From: an uncultured Lachnospiraceae bacterium
GTDB taxonomy: Bacteria > Bacillota > Clostridia > Lachnospirales > Lachnospiraceae
Direction of reading: 5' to 3'
DNA: 64,000 nucleotides
Assembly (NCBI GenBank): GCA_947625205.1
Contig: CANQNN010000011.1
Coordinates: 1 to 64,000 of the forward strand
Shown: piece by piece, positions 60,429 through 64,000 of the stretch
How positions within the stretch are numbered: the first letter of the stretch is position 1
Layout of the letters: every line of letters begins with the position of its first letter
Program-made: the position numbers and the translations under genes
The notes under the pieces: model-generated
What the model saw: the letters and a program-made list of their open reading frames with translations, nothing else
What the model was told of the DNA's origin: nothing
The model's database searches: none

Positions 60429-60491
60429 TAGCAGAAGCCTACAGGGTGTAGAAGAAGCTGAAACAGTCACAGTGATTCCGGAGTTTACAAT

Positions 60492-61283
60492 ATGCAGAAA
60501 GTATCTTTACTTGTGACAACTTATAATGCGTGCAAATACCTTCCGGCTACGCTGGCGAGTATTGAGGAGCAGGATTACGGGAATATAGAAGTCGTGATCG
60601 TAGACGGCGTGTCCAAGGACGGAACGGCAGAACTGATTCGCAAGTTTGCGCGCAGACATACCGGACAAGCTGACGGCAGTATCGTTGTCCGTTGGATATC
60701 TGAACCTGACAATGGGCTTTATGATGCCATGAACAAGGCATTGTCTATGTGTAGCGGCGATATTGTGGCGGTCTGTAACGACCGATTGTGTAAATCGGAT
60801 GCGATTACGAAACTGGTTCGCGCAATCGAACAGTGCGGTGACGGCTGTGTCGGAGCGCATGCTGATCTGGTTTACGTGGACGGTACACGTATCGTCAGGA
60901 GTTGGCATATGGGCGAGGGAAGACTTGTGCAGGGCTGGATGCCGGGACATCCGACTCTTTTTTTGAAGCGGGAAATATATGAGCGGTATGGCTGTTATGA
61001 TACCGATTACCGATGCGCTGCCGATTATGAATTTATGGTTCGTTTTCTCAAAGACGAAAATAATCGGCTTGCGTATGTGCCGGAGGTGCTGATTGCGATG
61101 TTCTACGGCGGGACAAGCAATGCAGGACTTCGCAACTATCTCGTTTCTTTCAAAGAAGGGTATCGCGCATTGCGAAAAAACGGTGTGCCGTATCCGCTCG
61201 CTGTCACGGTGAAAAGAACGTTCCGGGTGCTGCGGCAGTTTGGAAAACATGACAGGTTTTCACGTGAACGGGCCTCCTCTTGA
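60492..61283 (+). CDS. GT2 glycosyltransferase (WcaA-like)
   Basis: The 263-residue protein is a GT-A family 2 enzyme: SLLVTTYNACKYLPATLASI, IEVVIVDGVSKDGT, ISEPDNGLYDAMNKAL (DxD-like region), and MPGHPTLFLKREIYERYG, typical of the WcaA/colanic-type subgroup. No membrane helices. It likely adds a hexose or a CDP-dideoxyhexose-derived residue. It is preceded by CCGGAG about eight bases from ATG 60492. A 253-base gap follows. Confidence 0.85.
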   Translation: MQKVSLLVTTYNACKYLPATLASIEEQDYGNIEVVIVDGVSKDGTAELIRKFARRHTGQADGSIVVRWISEPDNGLYDAMNKALSMCSGDIVAVCNDRLCKSDAITKLVRAIEQCGDGCVGAHADLVYVDGTRIVRSWHMGEGRLVQGWMPGHPTLFLKREIYERYGCYDTDYRCAADYEFMVRFLKDENNRLAYVPEVLIAMFYGGTSNAGLRNYLVSFKEGYRALRKNGVPYPLAVTVKRTFRVLRQFGKHDRFSRERASS

Positions 61284-61311
61284 AATTCCTATCGCAATTA
61301 TGTATGAGATT

Positions 61312-61320
61312 TGATATAAT
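61312..61320 (+). promoter_or_regulatory. Possible extended -10 promoter upstream of the UDP-glucose dehydrogenase gene
   Basis: TGATATAAT (TG-n-TATAAT) is a perfect extended -10 like the one at 262-270. The -35 region at about 61292 is poor. Transcription from here would leave a leader of about 210 bases before ATG 61537. The leader contains a 15-codon reading frame at 61364-61411 preceded by AAGGAA; no other feature is seen in this gap. Confidence 0.4.
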
Positions 61321-61536
61321 AATCATGGATTCGTACTTTAAATGTGCGGTCTAAGGAACTTATATGTACAAGAACACTGCTGTGTCCGTTTGCTGCCTAT
61401 GGCTTATTTGACGAGGGAAAAGCGCGGCGTAATCATGGGCTAGGAATATGGATGCAGATCTGGCGCAGACCGAACCGATTGGTAGGTAGAGAGTTATATT
61501 GATACGATGCCGGCAGAAGTGAATGGAGGATAGATC

Positions 61537-62847
61537 ATGAAAATAGCAGTTGCGGGAACGGGGTACGTCGGGCTTGTGGCCGGCGTCTGTTTCGCGGAGA
61601 AGGGACATGACGTCACCTGCGTGGATGTGGACGCGCAGAAGGTGAAGCTGATGGAAGCAGGGATATCGCCTATCTACGAGGCCGGCTTGGAAGAGCTGAT
61701 GCGGAAAAACAACGCCACCGGCCGTCTGCATTACACGACTGATCATCGAAGCGCATACCGGGACGCCGAGGCTATTTTTATCGGCGTGGGAACGCCTGAG
61801 CAGCCTGACGGCTCCGCCGATCTGAGTTATATCGCCACGGTGTCCAGACAGATCGCGGAATCCGTGGAGCGGGATTGTCTGGTGGTAGTCAAATCCACGG
61901 TTCCGGTCGGTACGAACGATAAGGTGGAGCAGTTTATCAGGGATTTCCTGAAGCGGGACGTGAAGATCGAGGTCGCCTCCAATCCCGAATTTCTGGCGCA
62001 GGGCTCCGCGGTGCATGATACGCTGCATGCCGCAAGGATCATTATCGGCACGGAGAGCAAGGAGGCGGAAGAGACGCTCAAGAAGATCTATGAGCCTTTC
62101 GGTTTGCCGATCGTGTCCGTCAACAGGCGCTCGGCCGAGATGATCAAATATGCCTGCAACGATTTCCTTGCATTGAAGATCTCCTATATGAATGATATTG
62201 CGAATCTCTGCGAACTGGTGGGCGCGGATATAGGCGCCGTGGCGGAGGGCATGAGTTATGATGCGCGGATCGGCGCAAGATTTCTGAATGCCGGTGTGGG
62301 ATACGGCGGGAGCTGTTTCCCGAAAGATACGAAGGCACTGAAATATCTGGCGCAACAGAACGGTTATACGCTGCGCACCGTGGAAGCGGCGGTGGCGGTA
62401 AATGAAGAGCAGAAGACGAGGCTGTTTCGCAAGGCGAGCAACCGCATGATCACTTTCCAGAATCTGAAGGTGGCGGTGCTGGGACTCGCTTTTAAGGCGG
62501 GCACTGACGATCTGCGGGAAGCGCCCTCATTGGACAATGTCAAGCTGCTGTTGGAGAGCGGCGCGGACATTTGCGCCTATGACCCTGTCGCGGTCAATAA
62601 TTTTAAGAAAAAATATCCGGAGGGCCGGTGCGGCAGGGGCACGATACAGTATGCAGACGATCCGGCCGCAGCGCTTCTTGAAGCCAATATCTGTTTTATT
62701 TTTACGGAATGGGACGAGATCCGCAGGATCGCACCGGAAATTTATCAAGAAAAGATGCAGATACCGCTTGTATATGACGGCCGGAATCTTTATGATCCCG
62801 CCAAAATGCGGGCAGCGGGCATCGAGTATTACAGCATCGGCCGTTAG
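61537..62847 (+). CDS. ugd: UDP-glucose/GDP-mannose dehydrogenase family, probable UDP-glucose 6-dehydrogenase
   Basis: The 436-residue protein has the N-terminal NAD motif KIAVAGTGYVGLVAGVCFAE, VVKSTVPVGTNDKVEQ, SNPEFLAQGSAVHD, GVGYGGSCFPKDTKAL with the catalytic Cys, and GLAFKAGTDDLREAP in the C-terminal domain. This pattern fits UDP-glucose 6-dehydrogenase making UDP-glucuronate. The UDP-glucuronate 4-epimerase gene starts 14 bases downstream, which supports the substrate. The GC content of this gene and the next looks higher than in the 0-50 kb genes. GGAGGA precedes the start. Confidence 0.9.
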   Translation: MKIAVAGTGYVGLVAGVCFAEKGHDVTCVDVDAQKVKLMEAGISPIYEAGLEELMRKNNATGRLHYTTDHRSAYRDAEAIFIGVGTPEQPDGSADLSYIATVSRQIAESVERDCLVVVKSTVPVGTNDKVEQFIRDFLKRDVKIEVASNPEFLAQGSAVHDTLHAARIIIGTESKEAEETLKKIYEPFGLPIVSVNRRSAEMIKYACNDFLALKISYMNDIANLCELVGADIGAVAEGMSYDARIGARFLNAGVGYGGSCFPKDTKALKYLAQQNGYTLRTVEAAVAVNEEQKTRLFRKASNRMITFQNLKVAVLGLAFKAGTDDLREAPSLDNVKLLLESGADICAYDPVAVNNFKKKYPEGRCGRGTIQYADDPAAALLEANICFIFTEWDEIRRIAPEIYQEKMQIPLVYDGRNLYDPAKMRAAGIEYYSIGR

Positions 62848-62861
62848 AAAGCGGAGGAGAT

Positions 62862-63857
62862 ATGAATCCATTGCATGTTGACAAGACCTATCTTGTGACG
62901 GGCGGGGCGGGATTTATCGGTTTTCACCTGTCCAAGAGCCTGTTGGCAAAAGGGGCAAAGGTCATCGGTTTTGACAATTTGAACGATTACTATGATGTGC
63001 GGCTCAAAGAGGACAGGCTGGCAATACTGAGAAAGTACGGCAATTATACGTTTGTGAAAGGCGATCTGGCCGATAAGGAGAGCGTATTCGCGCTTTTTCG
63101 GGAATATGCGCCGCAGATCGTGGTCCATCTCGGGGCACAGGCCGGAGTGCGTTACAGCATAGACAATCCGGATGCCTATATACAGTCCAATATCATCGGG
63201 TTTTTCAATATCTTGGAAGGCTGCCGGCACTTTCCGGTCGAGCATCTGGTCTATGCGTCCTCCAGCTCCGTCTACGGAGGCAATGAGAAGATCCCGTTCT
63301 CCACGGAGGATAAGGTGGACGAACCGGTGAGCCTTTATGCCGCGACCAAGAAGTCCAACGAACTCATGGCGCATGCGTACAGCAAGCTGTATAAGATCCC
63401 GGTGACGGGGCTTCGGTTTTTTACCGTATACGGCCCCTTCGGCAGACCGGACATGGCGTATTTCAAATTCACACAAAAGATCATGGCGGGCGAACCGATC
63501 CAGATCTACAACAACGGCGATATGTACAGGGATTTTACCTATATTGACGATATCGTGTACGGCGTGGAGAATATCCTCTGTAATCCGCCTGTGCAGAATG
63601 AGAAGGGGGTAAGCTATAAGCTGTACAATATCGGCAACAATCGGCCGGAAAAGCTGATGGACTATATCGAGACGCTGGAGCGGTGTCTTGGCAGGAAAGC
63701 GGTGAAAGAGTTCCTGCCGATGCAGCCGGGCGACGTGTATCAGACATACGCGGATGTGACGGAGCTGATGCGGGATTATGATTTTAAGCCGGATACGACG
63801 ATCGCGGAAGGACTCGGAAAGTTTGCTGCGTGGTATCGGGAGTATTATAAGGTGTAG
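62862..63857 (+). CDS. UDP-glucuronate 4-epimerase family SDR
   Basis: The 331-residue protein is an extended SDR with YLVTGGAGFIGFHLSKSLL, FDNLNDYYDVRLKEDRL, HLGAQAGVRYSIDNPDAY and SLYAATKKSNELMAHAYS (Tyr-x3-Lys). The NDYYDVRLK and AGVRYS segments are diagnostic of bacterial UDP-glucuronate 4-epimerases (LspL/Cap1J group). Together with the dehydrogenase upstream it would give UDP-galacturonate. GGAGGAGA lies directly before ATG 62862. Confidence 0.9.
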   Translation: MNPLHVDKTYLVTGGAGFIGFHLSKSLLAKGAKVIGFDNLNDYYDVRLKEDRLAILRKYGNYTFVKGDLADKESVFALFREYAPQIVVHLGAQAGVRYSIDNPDAYIQSNIIGFFNILEGCRHFPVEHLVYASSSSVYGGNEKIPFSTEDKVDEPVSLYAATKKSNELMAHAYSKLYKIPVTGLRFFTVYGPFGRPDMAYFKFTQKIMAGEPIQIYNNGDMYRDFTYIDDIVYGVENILCNPPVQNEKGVSYKLYNIGNNRPEKLMDYIETLERCLGRKAVKEFLPMQPGDVYQTYADVTELMRDYDFKPDTTIAEGLGKFAAWYREYYKV

Positions 63858-63907
63858 GGCCGAAGGCAGCCGTTTTTACATTATGAAATAGAGAGGTACG
63901 ATGGAGT

Positions 63908-64000
63908 ATGCGTGAAGAGGGATCAAGAGAGCGGACGATACCGGTGCTGTATCTGGTAGTGCCCTGCTATAATGAGGAGGAAGTCATCGAGAAGTCGGCG
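63908..64000 (+). CDS. GT2 glycosyltransferase, N-terminal part (continues beyond window)
   Basis: From ATG 63908 the frame is open to the window end (31 codons) and reads VLYLVVPCYNEEEVIEKSA, the standard start of a family 2 GT-A enzyme. An ATG at 63901 is closed by TGA after four codons. The best ribosome site is AGAGG at about 63892-63896. The DPM1-like subgroup is likely from the PCYNEEEV motif. The remainder lies outside. Confidence 0.75.
   Translation, partial: MREEGSRERTIPVLYLVVPCYNEEEVIEKSA

Noticed and set aside
61360..62355. Long open frame on the minus strand opposite the UDP-glucose dehydrogenase gene
   Set aside because: It lies antisense to a fully conserved dehydrogenase, has no recognisable domain and no ribosome site logic; it is a shadow of codon bias.
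1..64000. CRISPR arrays, tRNA/rRNA genes, insertion sequences, attachment sites, replication origin
   Set aside because: No regularly spaced repeats, no cloverleaf-like or rRNA segments, no transposase or integrase motif was seen on either strand.

Overview
The window is one continuous, single-strand (+) surface-glycan gene cluster of about 64 kb. It has no tRNA, rRNA, insertion sequence, CRISPR or housekeeping gene. Moderate GC, strong AGGAGG-type ribosome sites, sigma-A-like promoters with extended -10 boxes, ATG/GTG/TTG starts and tight 1-14 nt gene overlaps fit a Gram-positive anaerobe of the Clostridia. A gut Lachnospiraceae member is my best guess, but no phylogenetic marker is present to prove it. 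Nonulosonic-acid genes of this kind often serve flagellin glycosylation in Clostridia and Campylobacter. No flagellin or flagellar gene is visible here, so the acceptor (flagellin, other protein or surface polymer) is inference.

Layout. 1-117: tail of an unidentified gene. 0.3-6.3 kb: polysaccharide deacetylase, GNAT-like acyltransferase, AMP-ligase/carrier-protein fusion, methyltransferase and a GT-B-like transferase. 6.3-18.7 kb: asparagine synthetase, GT4, the WbpB/WbpE/WbpD set for a 2,3-diacetamido-glucuronic acid, a PglK-type ABC flippase, a second GT-B-like transferase, a WbpG/PseA-type amidotransferase, a PtmE-type CBS-nucleotidyltransferase and a LegH/PglD-type acetyltransferase. 18.9-31.4 kb: nonulosonic-acid core with an acyltransferase-MaoC fusion, LegI, LegG, LegB, LegF, two Gfo/Idh/MocA oxidoreductases, a CMP-synthetase/PseG-like fusion, a DUF4910 protein, a second NeuB-type synthase and a capsule-type transferase. 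31.4-41.0 kb: AAC(3)-like acyltransferase, GT-C-like membrane protein, Wzx-like flippase, DUF6056-like membrane protein, GT2, N-formyltransferases, WbqC and a methyltransferase. 41.0-54.3 kb: ThDP enzyme, three FkbM methyltransferases, two tandem radical-SAM proteins, SDR, GT2, DegT aminotransferase and an aldolase. 54.4-64 kb: RfbF (plus a degenerate paralogue), a membrane protein, RfbH, RfbG, GT2, UDP-glucose dehydrogenase, UDP-glucuronate 4-epimerase and the start of another GT2.

The most striking signal is a set of thirteen poly-G tracts, each exactly nine G long and all on the coding strand, scattered from 0.7 to 56 kb. Eight lie in frame inside genes. Three interrupt genes that would be restored by losing one G: two FkbM methyltransferases and a GT-C-like membrane protein. 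Two sit at the translation start of a GT2 and a DegT aminotransferase, where the tract occupies the ribosome-binding position. This is the signature of slipped-strand contingency loci known from Campylobacter and Helicobacter, here apparently in a clostridial glycan locus. The tracts hit mainly tailoring, transfer and membrane genes and spare the nonulosonic-acid, WbpBED and RfbFGH precursor genes. The cluster therefore looks built to keep sugar supply constant while combinatorially varying decoration.
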